Assembly (NCBI GenBank): GCA_964017125.1
Contig: OZ024903.1
Location: 109,699,135 to 109,763,134, forward strand
DNA from: Flabesymbios commensalis
Lineage: Eukaryota; Annelida; Polychaeta; Terebellida; Flabelligeridae
Direction: 5' to 3'
DNA length: 64,000 nt
Every line of letters starts with the position of its first letter. Within the stretch, counting starts at the first letter, position 1. The position numbers and the translations under genes were made by a program. Below the pieces are notes generated by a model, which saw only the letters and a list, made by a program, of their open reading frames with translations, had not been told where the DNA came from and did no database searches. Positions 20,740 to 31,060 of this stretch are shown piece after piece.

Positions 20740-21540
20740 TGCTGGTAGACAGTGCACGCTGAGATAACAATTTCATGAAAAATGTCAGTGTAACCCTATT
20801 CAAATGACAAATTAACCTATAAGGACTGGTTTTAAATCGTTAAGGCATTATTCCAATGATATGTAAATCTGTGATTTAAAAATAATATAAAAATCGCTGA
20901 TCAAACGATGACGCATTAATTCATTGCGAAATCGATCGACGGAGTTTTGGGGCACACTTTTACGAATGGCAATGATCACAGACTCTGTATCGCACACAGA
21001 GTCTGTTTATTACGGAGTACTGAACAGCAGACGGACATACATATTATTAACATAATTAGAAGTCACCACTGCATGACTTAGATATAATGCACATATAGTT
21101 ACAAGATGGTTAGTTTGGTAAAATCACATGAAAATCGTCATGATATCCATAGCACCCAGGCGTAGGCTCTAATATATATGATGCCCATGGCATTTTGGCT
21201 TTATATACGTGATATTACCAATCTAAAATGAACAGACTATATGTTTATATTTCTTAAATTGACGGCGGCCATTTTGAATTTTCATTGATAATTCAAAATG
21301 CTTAAAGAGTCCACACCCATGCTCATATCAATCTAGACATCTGATGCATCAATAATCCGCAAAAAACCCTTTTATATATCCATTTGTAAATTTCTAGCCA
21401 GATATGCCATTTTGCGACCAGCTAGACCAGTTAAAATCACTCGTGTCACCAGTGTCTGTCTGTACTTCAGAAAACGTGTACTGTGACACTCACTCATAAA
21501 TCAGTGCATACCAGTATATGAAGCAAAATTGATCTTGCTG
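20740..21540. other. Duplicated DNA without recognised gene
   Basis: It matches 53,455-54,270. The first 270 bp also match 31,620-32,150 in the spacer at lower identity. A near-palindrome, CAGACTCTGTATCGCACACA followed by GAGTCTG, lies at about 20,980. No conserved open frame was found. Confidence 0.6.
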
Positions 21541-21790
21541 TGCAAATCCAAAAGGCTTTACCTTTTCACTTTGCACAAAGCGAAAAGGTAGTATCTGCTT
21601 ACTTTTAAAGTGATCAGATACTGTCTTTTTGGCTTATTTTGTAAAGTGATCGTTTTGGCTTTGCAGTATCTGCTTGTTTGTAAAGTATGCATATACTGCT
21701 TTTTGGCTTCGCCCAAAGCAAAGCCAAAAGGCAGTATCTACATGTAAAGTAATCAGATACTGTCTTTTGTCTTTGCACGTCATTATAGCC
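21540..21790. repeat. Cluster of AGATACTG/GCAGTATCT hairpins
   Basis: Short words AAAGGCAGTATCT, CAGATACTGTC and AAAGTGATC recur in both orientations. One strong hairpin is CTTTTTGGCTTCGCCCAAAG / AAGCCAAAAGGCAG near 21,700, another CCTTTTCACTTTGC / GCGAAAAGG near 21,565. The pattern is kept in copy 2 at 54,270-54,510. Function unknown. Confidence 0.7.
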
Positions 21791-21956
21791 GTGGTCACAG
21801 CATGGGGAGGTCCAGGACACACGTGGATCTGATGGCGGGAGTGGAGGGGGATGAAGATAAATGACCAGCGGTCAGGGGGTCAAGATTCTGCGGGTAAAGA
21901 TCGAATCATCTGGTCACCCGCATATAATGGAAGCAGCGCCGGGCGCCGGGGTGAGG

Positions 21957-22010
21957 TCAATGCTGGCACAGCACCGGGAGACGTTGGCCCGATGCTGTGC
22001 CAGCGTTGAG
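21957..22010. mobile_element. Short palindrome ATGCTGGCACAGC
   Basis: ATGCTGGCACAGCACCGGGA and its partner GGCCCGATGCTGTGCCAGCG form a stem. Copy 2 has it at 54,688-54,741. A 95-codon plus-strand frame crosses it in both copies, but I treat that frame as incidental. Confidence 0.55.
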
Positions 22011-22207
22011 GCAGCGTATTGCGCGTGCATTCAGGCCGGGTCAGTGAGAAGAGGTTATAGATCGGGTATGGAAAATGCACATTCTGGCCACAAATTACAG
22101 TTACATAATATTCCTACCATATACACTCACATATACCATAGAGTTTAACTTTATGCATATACCAAGGAAAATCGACACTTTCTGATTCTATTCTTCTTGC
22201 ATATAGC

Positions 22208-22800
22208 GACAAATGTGTATTTCTTGTGGATATTCTTGACATATTGTGTTACATTTACAACATGCTCTTATATCTTTGGTAAATAAATGATTGAATTCCC
22301 GATTGGTTAAACTTAAAATATATTGACGTAACACCCCATATTGATATTGATGTAGCACTACTAAGATGTAAGCAAATGAAAATTACGTGGATGCGGTTAA
22401 GTTTCAACTAGCTTTCGTTCCTTAAATTTCATCTAAATATTAGGAATGCAATTTTGGAAGAAAGTATTATATAACTAAGATTGCTAAAAATGCAAAAGTC
22501 AGTTGATTTATTTATAGCTATTCGGCTAATAGCCATATCATTTTACATATCGTTACAAAAAGGTTGAAGCTAGGGAAATACAAATACATTGATCAATTGC
22601 TTGAATTGACATAAAGATAGATTGAAAACTTTGTTTCAAATAATTATATATAAACTTCTTCGAGTTGATAATAGATGTTTACTTGTACAGTGTGGGGATT
22701 GACTTTAGACGTCAGAATCTGACTCTACAGACGTTAGATTCTGACGTCTAAAGTAGATCTCCGCACTGTAAGAGTAAACATATTTATAATGGCTGTAGAC
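22208..22800. other. Segment absent from copy 2
   Basis: AT-rich DNA follows CGACAAATGTG. In copy 2 the same word at 54,939 runs straight into an inverted segment, so about 600 bp are missing there, or were gained here. No gene is seen. An F1 hairpin lies at its right end. Confidence 0.75.
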
Positions 22801-22855
22801 CCATAACATAGATAGACTATTTAAATGAATCAGAAAGAGCAAAATTACATAACGT
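22682..22855 (-). mobile_element. F1 element, rearranged
   Basis: CTTGTACAGTGTGGGGATTG opens the hairpin (apex CTACAGACG). The body continues to ATTTAAATGAATCAGAAAGA and then stops. In copy 2 only the body remnant survives, in reverse orientation near 55,075-55,110. Confidence 0.7.
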
Positions 22856-22999
22856 TTAAATTGTCTTGTGCTGTTTAGCGGTCAACAGAAACATATATTT
22901 ACATGGTAAATAGTTACCAAATCAACTTTAAAATGTGATTAATAGATTTTGGATGGTCGAAAACCATAGAGGAGTGGTATTAAATGTGTCTCTGATTAT

Positions 23000-23365
23000 T
23001 AGTAGGAAATTATTGCTTTACGTCACTTTTCGGCACAAATGGTCTTTCAAGTGACATTGTAATACGATAAAAACGTTGTAGTCAATTGATGAGATGAATG
23101 ATGTACAGATGATGATGTGAGGGTGGGGTGATAGGGCATGGTGGGTTATTGAGAGCGTTTTCCTTCGCTCGCCCGATAAGGGGTAATGGGCATGTCTAGG
23201 GGATATACCCCCAGATATGCCCAGACGGCCGGAGACTTGGGTTTCGCTGTGCAATTTAATGGTGAAACGCCGTGGCATTTCGCGCAGCTCCGCTATCCTC
23301 GGGTCGGATAGTCCCCAGAGTAGCAATAAGAAGGGTAACTCCATTCATCCTCCATGAGAGACCTA
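23000..23365 (-). mobile_element. (TAC)n-tail retroposon, 5' truncated
   Basis: TTATTGCTTTACGTCACTTT to CTCCATTCATCC matches the 3' half of the 1,060-1,741 element. It is shared with copy 2 (55,165-55,530), so the insertion predates the duplication. The tail is reduced to TTAGTAGG and no clear target duplication is visible. Confidence 0.75.
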
Positions 23366-23847
23366 TAAATGGTCCAAATTTGCTGCTTGTGGAACAATTC
23401 AGGGGTAAATATGGATTAGGCTTGTGGAACAATTTGAACAGGTCAGGGTTAAGCTCCCTGACTAATATTACGCTTCTATCTGCTGTTGACAATGGCTGTT
23501 AGACATTGATGGCGTGCCACCAAAACAACACAACGCTTTACTAAGTTATGTTCTTGTTATATTATTTTCTATAAAAATACTCATGACGCCTTCTGTGAGC
23601 CTGGAGAGAGATAGTAAAGTACATGTACTATGTCCATACTGTGAGTCACCAGCGGATATTTTTTTTCTGCTCCTTCATGTCTGTCGCGTTGCTTCTTGCT
23701 ATTTTTCATGCCATCTTCTCACTCTGCAGTGGTTTTCACTGTGAGACGTATATCGGTATCAGACTATATCGCATTCTAGTAATTCTGTAATGTAATATTT
23801 CATGTGTGACTTGATCGTGTGAAAAAATACAAACGTTGTTCATTTGT

Positions 23848-23950
23848 TGTGCGATATTGGAAATACAGCACTTGTCCAATGAACAAGGTGTTCGCCTAAA
23901 GGCTCACACCTCATTCATTGAACAAGTGCTGTATTTTGCCACATCGCACG
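23848..23950. mobile_element. Imperfect palindrome, GTGCGATATTGG ends
   Basis: GTGCGATATTGGAAATACAG pairs with CTGTATTTTGCCACATCGCAC. The inner arms are CACTTGTCCAATGAACAAGG and the matching AACAAGTG side. The copy 2 paralogue is at 56,043-56,148. Confidence 0.75.
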
Positions 23951-24329
23951 TAAATAAACACCGCTTGCATATCATATTATAATCCTAGCGACCTGGCCGG
24001 TAAAGGGTGCATAACCTAGATTTCAAAGGTTCAGCACAACCAGTACAGCCTCAGGGATCAAAGTGTGGACATAGGTCATATTCTGTGGATGACCTTCATT
24101 GTCATCCTCTGAAGGTCATCGTCAGCCTGTGTAGCTGACTGGTTGATTGATGGGTTATATGCCAGGCTTGTTAAATCCGCTCATTTCTCTTTCTTACGTG
24201 GATTACAGTCTCAATGAGCGAGGTGTAGGTCAAGGACAAAAGCTCACAGCTAATGGTGGTGTCAAAGTCATCTGATATAAGGATGAACTGGTTAGTGTTA
24301 GAAGATTAAACTATAGTGAGCTGGGGATA

Positions 24330-24410
24330 GATATGAACGTTGGTTTAATGTTAGGCTAAATTCTGTGACGCTGGCCCAACATTAAAACAACATTGACCCA
24401 ACGTCTCACA
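24330..24410. mobile_element. Foldback, AACGTTGGTTTAATGTT core
   Basis: GAACGTTGGTTTAATGTTAG pairs with CCAACATTAAAACAACATTG. Related to the CCCAGCAAACAC families. Copy 2 at 56,528-56,604. Confidence 0.65.
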
Positions 24411-24507
24411 GAACAAATATAAAATGAGTATTATTTGGTAGGAAGAGTAAAATCATTAGACTTATTCCTCATCCGCACACGCAAATGAGACATAACGAAT
24501 AGTCACA

Positions 24508-24630
24508 TTCATTCATTCATTCATTCATTCATTCATTCATTCATTCATTCATTCATTCATTCATTCATTCATTCATTCATTCATTCATTCATTCATTCAT
24601 TCATTCATTCATTCATTCATTCATTCATTC
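24508..24630. repeat. (ATTC)n microsatellite
   Basis: Pure ATTC repeats. The 70-bp lead-in (GGTAGGAAGAGTAAAATCAT) is repeated before the second array at 25,319. Copy 2 has one longer interrupted array at 56,703-57,054. Confidence 0.95.
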
Positions 24631-25248
24631 CCTTACAACACACTATAGCCTATTTTATCCATTTCACATTTCATAAAGATACATCGCGGCCAATAGACTA
24701 CGCTGTCCTTGTTAGGGTCGCGAACTGTGTGGTTGGCTTGCGACTTGATCATGTCAATATCAATATTTCTCGTTTGGAAATAAGGAATAACGATTAAACA
24801 AAACCCACCTGAGCCTCAGCGGTCGACCTGAGGTGCTCTAGTGGTCGATATTATGACACTTAAATAATGAGACAAGGTCGATGGATCATTAGTTGAACAA
24901 TCAGCAATGACCTTCAGTACACAATGACCTTCAACGACAGCTCTGAATTTGATTGTGGTGAACATAGACATAATAATCTATTGTCGTGAACGGCTCCTTA
25001 ACACCTGCCAGAAACTGGACAACGAAATACTACCATGGATAACCAGCAAAATAATTATTGTGAAATCTCCGTATGACAGCTATTTTGTTTGTAAAATACG
25101 CGTCTTATTCATAATTAAAAAAAAAATGTTTTTGTGAAAAATACAACCGGAAATACATAACACAATTGTATTATATATTTCTGATACAACTCATGAGGTC
25201 AAAGTAGAGTGCATTGAAGGTAATGGCGTCTGACGCACTATGTACTTT

Positions 25249-25467
25249 GGTAGGAATAGTAAAATCATTAGACTTATTCCTCATCCGCAAACGCAAATGA
25301 GACATAACCAATAGTCACATTCATTCATTCATTCATTCATTCATTCATTCATTCATTCATTCATTCATTCATTCATTCATTCATTCATTCATTCATTCAT
25401 TCATTCATTCATTCATTCATTCATCCATTCATTCATTCATTCATTCATTCATTCATTCATTCATTCA
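25249..25467. repeat. Second (ATTC)n array with duplicated lead-in
   Basis: GGTAGGAATAGTAAAATCAT and (ATTC)n from 25,319 repeat the arrangement at 24,438-24,630. In copy 2 this second block is absent at the matching place near 57,560. Confidence 0.9.
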
Positions 25468-25479
25468 GGATATTCCTAC

Positions 25480-25655
25480 CCACTTGAAGTTGTGTCTCGC
25501 TACCGCGACCCACAACTTCAAGTGGGTGAAAATACAGATGTTTGTTCATTTGAGACGAATAATTCAAATCTTGGTCCCATTCACAATAACAGTGATTTGA
25601 CCGGCTAATGACACGGATTAAACGACAATAGTCGCGCTCAGCACTTAAAGGGTTG
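25480..25655 (+). mobile_element. F3-related hairpin element
   Basis: CCCACTTGAAGTTGTGTCTC and CGACCCACAACTTCAAGTGG form a strong stem with apex GCTACCGC. The end GCGCTCAGCACTTAAAGGGTT is F2/F3-like. The left TTAA is not clear. Copy 2 at 57,600-57,785. Confidence 0.65.
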
Positions 25656-25671
25656 AGGTAGCCAGCAATGG

Positions 25672-25871
25672 CTATGTTTTTTCAATTTGAAATAATAATA
25701 AGTGGCTTATTTAGCTCTTTCTGATTCATTTGAATACCTATGTTATGGGTCTATGACCATTATAAACATTTTAGTTCTTACAGTGCGGGGATCGACTTTA
25801 GTCGTCAGGATCTGACGTCTAAAGACGTCAGATCCTGACGACTAAAGTCGATCCCCGCACTGTAAGGGTTA
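25672..25871 (+). mobile_element. F1 element with perfect compensated hairpin, copy-1 only
   Basis: The body (ATTCATTTGAATACCTATGT) precedes a hairpin whose arms CTTTAGTCGTCAGGATCTG and CAGATCCTGACGACTAAAG match exactly, including the unusual GGATC/GATCC variant. The apex is TAAA. It ends CACTGTAAGGGTTAA. Copy 2 shows no counterpart near 57,800. Confidence 0.82.
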
Positions 25872-25904
25872 AACCCTCACGATGCAGCAAAGCATCATTT
25901 TCTA

Positions 25905-26215
25905 TCTCGGAAATGAAATAAATGGGGTTTTAGGCCACCTTTGTGCACATATAGGCTAAACTGGGCCAGGAACACCTCCTGAGGATGGTTAGATGAATGA
26001 GATGACACTGCCCTCCAGACACAGGATTCAAAATTTGACCCCTGCAGCGGTCTGAGGCCGAGCACGCTACCTCTCGGTAACAGAGGCTCCCCAGAATATT
26101 GAATCTTTACAAGTGAGCGGGGAAGAAACATTTTGTTCCTTTGAATTTGAATGCCACAGCGGAGGTCAAACAAGCAACCTCCGACTTTCCAAGCAGGCAG
26201 CTTTAACCACTGAAG
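25905..26215 (-). mobile_element. Dual-module SINE, old copy
   Basis: The tail (GGCCACCTTTGTGCACATAT) and module 2 (CGAGCACGCTACCTCTCGGT) are recognisable. Module 1 is replaced by a different tRNA-like stretch (CAAGCAACCTCCGACTTTCC). Copy 2 at 58,238-58,565. The 92-codon minus-strand frame is incidental. Confidence 0.75.
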
Positions 26216-26285
26216 AATGACCTAATATCCTAAAACCTTGGAACATTTGTATGGAACAGTTTACATTTTTTTTCACTTGTCACTC

Positions 26286-26445
26286 ACTTTAAGTCAGCTT
26301 CATCCACTACAAGTCAAAAATTGCGACAGCAATTCGCGGTTTGGTAAATTCAGGCTTGACAGGGCTAACCCAGCATAGTAAAGGCCCAGCATCCCTGATG
26401 CTTTTCCAACATTGAGACAGCGTTGGCCCGCCGTCCCATATAAGC
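26286..26445. mobile_element. F2 remnant next to a short palindrome
   Basis: AGCTTCATCCACTACAAGTC and AATTGCGACAGCAATTCGCG are F2 hairpin parts with one arm lost. The inverted words GGCCCAGCATCCCTGATGC follow. Copy 2 at 58,640-58,796. Confidence 0.55.
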
Positions 26446-26695
26446 CTGGCTTCCAGCCTGCGTCACGTTCGTACGTCACGTTTCTCATCAGCGTCCGACC
26501 GTCACAATGACCTGACATAATTATAACTATATAATTAGGGCGAATAAGGTCAGATTTTATAACTCTAATCACACTTTACTCGCCGCGGAGGCATGTAAGG
26601 TCATAAGGGCAGTAAACATCCGCGAGGTTACTCTTTACAGGCTGGTGGCAGAAATATGTGGTATTACAGGGAAAAGAATGATTGAATGAGTGGTA

Positions 26696-26696
<1 letters not shown>

Positions 26697-26742
<46 letters not shown>

Positions 26743-26895
26743 TGACTGACTGTCTAGCTGGCAGACTGGCAGACTGGCAGACTGGCAGACTGGCAGACTG
26801 GCAGACTGACTGACTGACTGACTGACTGACTGACTGACTGACTGACTGACTGACTGACTGACTGACTGACTGACTGACTGACTGACTGACTGACT
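26697..26895. repeat. (CTGG)n/(CTGA)n microsatellite
   Basis: A run of GGCT repeats passes into AGACTGGC and then ACTG repeats. Two minus-strand frames rich in SQSVSQ come from it and are not genes. Copy 2 at 59,047-59,215 is shorter. Confidence 0.93.
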
Positions 26896-27429
26896 CATTC
26901 ACTCATTTGCTATTATTGTGTTTCATAAACACAAGAAAACACACATAATGTTTTCACTTGGAGAGAAGAAGTTTCAGAAGTTAGGTATTTATGCATGTTT
27001 CTATCGAAATTAATTTGGCAGATATTTGTATATAGGACTCCAGAAGGGCAATGTGAGAAAGTCGGCCCCATAGAAGGCAAAACCCGGGCTCTCACCCCAT
27101 CACTCACCCCTCTAGGCATTAAAGTGCTGTCGGACGCGCCATGCTGACCGCCCGTCCACATGACCTCTGACCCCTAACCTCAGGAGGTCACCATCACCAG
27201 ACTCAGCTGCCTCGTTCTGGTGCCACTTTCTCGTGTTTGTTTGTGAATGTTCGTTCAATGTTGGCCCATCGTCTGAGTGAACCGAGGTTGAGACAGGCGC
27301 ATTATAAAGGACATATTAATTTTCAGGGAGCCGTGTCAATTTCAAGCCAGATTTACGTAGATGAATATGCTTAGGGTGAGATTTGAATGTGCTCCGTGTG
27401 AGATTTGAGAACAGATTGCTTTAAACGCC

Positions 27430-27546
27430 AAGCACACCAATGCGCGCGACATGTCATGTCGTACGTCGCGTTGGTGTGTGGAGAGTCACGCGATTTTCGT
27501 TGCGTCACTCGTCGGGTGCTTAATCGCGCTCGCGTTGGTGTGTTTT
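27430..27546. mobile_element. GC-rich inverted repeat, CACACCAATGCGCG
   Basis: AGCACACCAATGCGCGCGAC and GCTCGCGTTGGTGTGTTTT are inverted ends, with a second inner copy GTCGCGTTGGTGTGTGG. CpG-rich against an AT-rich background. Copy 2 at 59,738-59,866. Confidence 0.65.
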
Positions 27547-27594
27547 GATCCTTAGGTCCTACGTCATATTTAGACCGGGGTTAACTTTCAATCC

Positions 27595-27840
27595 TTAACC
27601 ATTTAACCGCCAAAATATTCAATTTGAATTTTCACTCCCTTGAAGTTGTGTCTCGCTGACGCGATCCACAACTTCAAGTGAGTGAAAATTATTCAGATTT
27701 GACAAAACGGAGGTCAACTATTTTCAAATCTTGCTGGTTGATGTCGCATTTCATCTTAAACATATTTAAAATGCGGTACTTAATGTGCTAATAAAAAATG
27801 AAAACCAGAATATCTGCGGCACCGGCGGTTAAATGGTTAA
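27595..27840 (+). mobile_element. F3 TTAA-hairpin element, 246 bp, 17-bp terminal repeats
   Basis: TTAACCATTTAACCGCC and GGCGGTTAAATGGTTAA are exact inverse complements including TTAA. The hairpin near the left end is CTTGAAGTTGTGTCTCGC, apex TGAC, GCGATCCACAACTTCAAG. The copy 2 paralogue has the same length (59,909-60,154) and CCCTTTCACCGCC termini. Confidence 0.92.
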
Positions 27841-28142
27841 ATCGCTAAGCTGATCAAATCACTGTTCTTGGGAATTAAATGTGTGATAAACATCAAGTTC
27901 TGCAAAAGTTCGGTCTCAAGTAATTTTTATCCATTTGAAATGGTGGGGTCGTAGTACCGAGACACAACTTCAAGTGGGCGAAAATTCAAATTATTCAATT
28001 TAGCGTTTTAAGGAAACCCACAACAGTGACGTCACAATACAGCACAGAAAGCTGTGTACGGCTACACGTGCAGAGAACGAACTGTTCTTTCTTTATTATT
28101 CCGGGATATAGAGTGTACATATTTCACACGATCTCGCACGCA

Positions 28143-28380
28143 TTTACCATTGTCATCTTCATCCTCTACAAGCCGCGAATTGCTGTCGCAATTCTCGACT
28201 TGTAGTGGATGAGAATGATTTGAAGTGGGTGGTGGATAAAAAAAAATATGGCTATTTTTTAAAACAGTCCCATACAAATTTTCGTTTCAAAAACCCTGGG
28301 TGTAGGAAGTAAAGTCATTCTTTAGAGATGCCAAATTATTCTTTGATGCATATTGTGTAGGTTGAAAGTGAGTTTACTAG
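28143..28380 (+). mobile_element. F2 TTAA-hairpin element, spacer
   Basis: TTTACCATTGTCATCTTCAT leads into the hairpin CTACAAGCCGCGAATTGC-TGTC-GCAATTCTCGACTTGTAG. The body and a decayed GATGCATATTGTGTAGG end follow. It lies just outside the duplicated block. Confidence 0.72.
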
Positions 28381-28581
28381 TACTAGGAAAATTTCAGTAA
28401 AATCAGTTGAGAATTTGCCTGAGAAATCCCAGAAAAGCATGCTATACAGTTTACTGTGAACTCCACACATAGCCTAGATGCCTGGTGTTATGTATGTCTG
28501 GCTATTAAGACGTGGTGCTCTATGTTATTGATGTGTGAACATATCACCCAGTGATCTCCATCTGCTATGTGAACACGTCAA

Positions 28582-28667
28582 CAGCAAAACCGCGAACCCA
28601 ATGCTGACTCAATGTTGGTCCTCCGTCTACGACGCCGGCCCAACATTGAAACAGCATTGGGTCGACG
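28582..28667. mobile_element. Foldback, CAATGTTGGTCC core, spacer
   Basis: AACCCAATGCTGACTCAATG pairs with CATTGAAACAGCATTGGGT around GTCTACGAC. Single occurrence in the spacer. Confidence 0.65.
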
Positions 28668-28921
28668 CTTCTGTTATTGATGTGTGAACATAACATATTG
28701 AGATCACGTAGTCTACTGTTTATCATCACGTCAGAAGCAGACGCCTCAAGAAAAAGCTGATTCATCAAATTCACTTTGTTACGTGTCAATTTATAATAAC
28801 GTTCGAATTTGGTCAGAGGTGAATAACGGTACCTATCACAACATTTTATTAGAATATGGAAAGCAAATTTTTAATTTTGTCTCAATTTGTAGCAATTTAC
28901 AAAGGATGATGTTGTTAAATG

Positions 28922-29025
28922 TTAAACCTTACAGTGCGGGGACCGACTTTAAACGTCAGAATCTGACGTCTGTAGACGTCAGATTTTGACGTTTAAAGTC
29001 GGTCCCAACGCTGAAAGAATAAAAT
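28922..29025. mobile_element. F1 hairpin, near-solo, with AAACG/CGTTT variant
   Basis: TTAAACCTTACAGTGCGGGG precedes arms CTTTAAACGTCAGAATCTG and CAGATTTTGACGTTTAAAG with a TGTA apex. It ends GCTGAAAGAATAAA. The AAAC/GTTT stem variant is seen in both arms. Confidence 0.75.
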
Positions 29026-29117
29026 ATTTAAATAAATATTTTACTAGATTATGGAATGCAAATGTTTTTGAAGTTTGTCCTAATTTGTGGTAATTTAAGA
29101 AGTAGCACATTGTTAAT

Positions 29118-29347
29118 ATTAACCTTTATACCGGGGATCGACCTTAGACGTGAGAATCTGACGTCTAATGACATCAGCTTTTGACGTCTCAAGTCGGTCC
29201 TCGCGCTAAAATAGTAAAATATTCATAATGGCCGTAGACCTATAACATAGGTATTCAAATGAAGCGGAAAGAGCTAATTAAGTCGTGATTTCAAATTTGG
29301 TCTCCACGGCTTAAACAAAAATATTCCAGCGCTGTAAGGATTAAATA
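29118..29347 (-). mobile_element. F1 element, diverged
   Basis: TTAACCTTTATACCGGGGATC, weak hairpin, body with ATTCAAATGAAGCGGAAAGA, and the end CAGCGCTGTAAGGATTAA. Length is about 230 bp. The arms have lost pairing at several places, so it is an older copy. Confidence 0.7.
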
Positions 29348-29479
29348 TTTACACGTTCAGTAACCTGGCAGGGAAACAAAACTGCAGTCTAGTTATGGTG
29401 TTATCGGTCCGATAAATCGGACGATTCTTTTTAAAAACAGAAAAATCCGATGATTTAGTGAATGATTAAATAAAAGTAG

Positions 29480-30388
29480 CAGCAAGAGAATTAGCTCCAC
29501 AAACAAAATGCCGAGAGAAAAACGATGGCAATGTTTCCACCATAAAAATGAAACAACAAAAGCCGGGGGAGAAGCCTCTGGGATTTGTAATTTAAGAAAT
29601 GCTGGAGAACATGTGAGAAGGCGTGTGAAGTGTGAAGGGAGAAGTCCTATAGGACTGGCGGAGGAAGGGACGGGGGAGCTGATAGAAAGCCGAGATTTTA
29701 TCTAGGTCGGTGCTGGCTGAGGTCGGTGCTGGCTGAGGTCTGTGTCTGCTGGCTGGCGGCGCGCTCACATCTCTGGCAGAGCCCTGGCGTCTTCTTGGAG
29801 TGCCCTGGCATCTTCTCCGCAGAGTTTAGTTGCAGACGCTGGCAGCGTCAGATGCTGTGGCTGACACACTCACTGACTGACTGAGTAGCGCTGGCCGGGG
29901 ATGAAGGATGGCGCGCTGATCTAACCACACCTTCACAGACAGCCCATTCACGAGGTGAAGACATCCCAGCAAATACGTCAGTAGAGTGTGTGACGACACA
30001 TTCAACTACACATTAGATAGCCTCAGTAACAAGTACACCATAGATAGGCTCAGTGGAGTGTGTGACGACTCATTCACAACCTGAAAACGAGCTACCAGTA
30101 ACAGGCTACAATAACTCAAGAACTACAGACGGACTGGAGACTCTCCATTCATACTCTGTATCAGAGCACAGGTAGAGCACAGCAACTACACACGATACCC
30201 TGAGAGCACGAGCAGAGCACAATAACTAGTTTCAGAGAACTTGAACACGTGACTACATAACTTCACGTGGGATTTGACACAGTGATTTACCAAGCAAGGA
30301 GTTACGTTATATAAACATATTACTATAATCTGGATTATACAAAGAGTGCATGGACTAAACCACACAGCTTGGGAATCTCAGTCTCCAG
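29480..30388 (+). promoter_or_regulatory. Candidate single-copy promoter/first-exon region
   Basis: This is the only stretch of several hundred bases without a recognised repeat family in the spacer, with more balanced base composition. It ends in TCAGTCTCCAGGTAGGC, which fits a splice donor (CAG|GTAGGC) at 30,388. TATATAAACATATTAC lies upstream at about 30,309. A 65-codon plus-strand frame at 29,508-29,705 (MPREKRWQCFHHK...) is not recognised. A direct repeat containing GAGTGTGTGACGAC occurs at about 29,965 and 30,055. I cannot show transcription, so this is a weak call. Confidence 0.25.
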
Positions 30389-30429
30389 GTAGGCATGTTC
30401 GATATTAGTCCCTAGTCAATAAGAATATA

Positions 30430-31060
30430 AAGCGAATATAACCTCATATCTGCCAGTGTAATGTGGGGATATAGGCACATATCTGCCAGTGTAATGTGGG
30501 GATATAAGCCCATATCTGTCAGTGTAATGTGGGGATATACGCCCATATCTGCCAGTGTAATGTGGAGATATAAGCCCATATCTGCCAGTGTAATGTGGGA
30601 ATATACGCCCATATCTGCCAGTGTAATGTGGAGATATAAGCCCATATCTGCCAGTGTAATGTGGGGATATAAACTCATATCTGCCAGTGTAATGTAGGGA
30701 TATAAGCTCATATCTGCCAGGCTAATGTGGGGATATAGCTTATGTCTGCCAGGCTAATGTGGGGATATAGCTTATGTCTACCAGTGTAATGTGGGAATAT
30801 AAGTTCATATCTGCCAGTGTAATGTCGGAATATAACCTCATATCAGCCAGTGTAATGTGGGAATATAACCTCATATCTGCCCGTGTAATGTGGGAAGATA
30901 AGCCTATATCTGCCAGTGTAATGTGTGAATATAAGCTCATATATATCAGTGTAATGCGGGGATATAAGCTCATATCAGCCAGGGTAATGTGGGAGATATA
31001 AGCCCATATCTGTCAGTGTAATGCGGGGATATAAGCCCATATCGGCCAGCGTAATGTGAA
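30430..31060. repeat. 33-bp minisatellite, about 19 units
   Basis: The unit is CCCATATCTGCCAGTGTAAT followed by GTGGGGATATAAG. Since 33 is a multiple of three, both strands show open frames (MWGYKPISASV and ITLADMGLYPH). These are by-products. Present only in the spacer. Confidence 0.95.

Larger units (their letters stand above)
1..28104. repeat. Segmental duplication, copy 1 (left edge outside window)
   Basis: This block is collinear with 32,404-60,414 in direct orientation at an offset of about 32.4 kb. Markers appear in the same order in both: a 102-bp palindrome, a CAGGGCCGTATCCAG element, TATAAGG minisatellite, the TTCGCG repeat, 39-bp minisatellite, SINEs, (ATTC)n, (CTGA)n and an F3 hairpin element. 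Similarity stops at about 28,104, inside the shared word TTCTTTCTTTATTATT. The left end is not seen because base 1 is already inside the copy. By eye, aligned stretches differ by a few percent: the 300 bp at 21,850-22,148 and at 54,581-54,879 differ at only a few sites. No host gene is recognised in it. Confidence 0.93.

Noticed and set aside
21861-22148. 95-codon frame kept in both copies (also 54,592-54,879)
   Set aside because: The copies are too recent for length conservation to mean much. The few differences I see include at least three amino-acid changes in 95 codons, the frame crosses a palindrome, and no domain is recognised.
26576-26902. SQSVSQSVSQ-rich frames
   Set aside because: Translation of the (CTGA)n/(CTGG)n microsatellite.
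30412-30973. Open frames on both strands (ITLADMGLYPH; MWGYKPISASV)
   Set aside because: They come from the 33-bp minisatellite, which keeps both strands open. Both strands open at once argues against coding.
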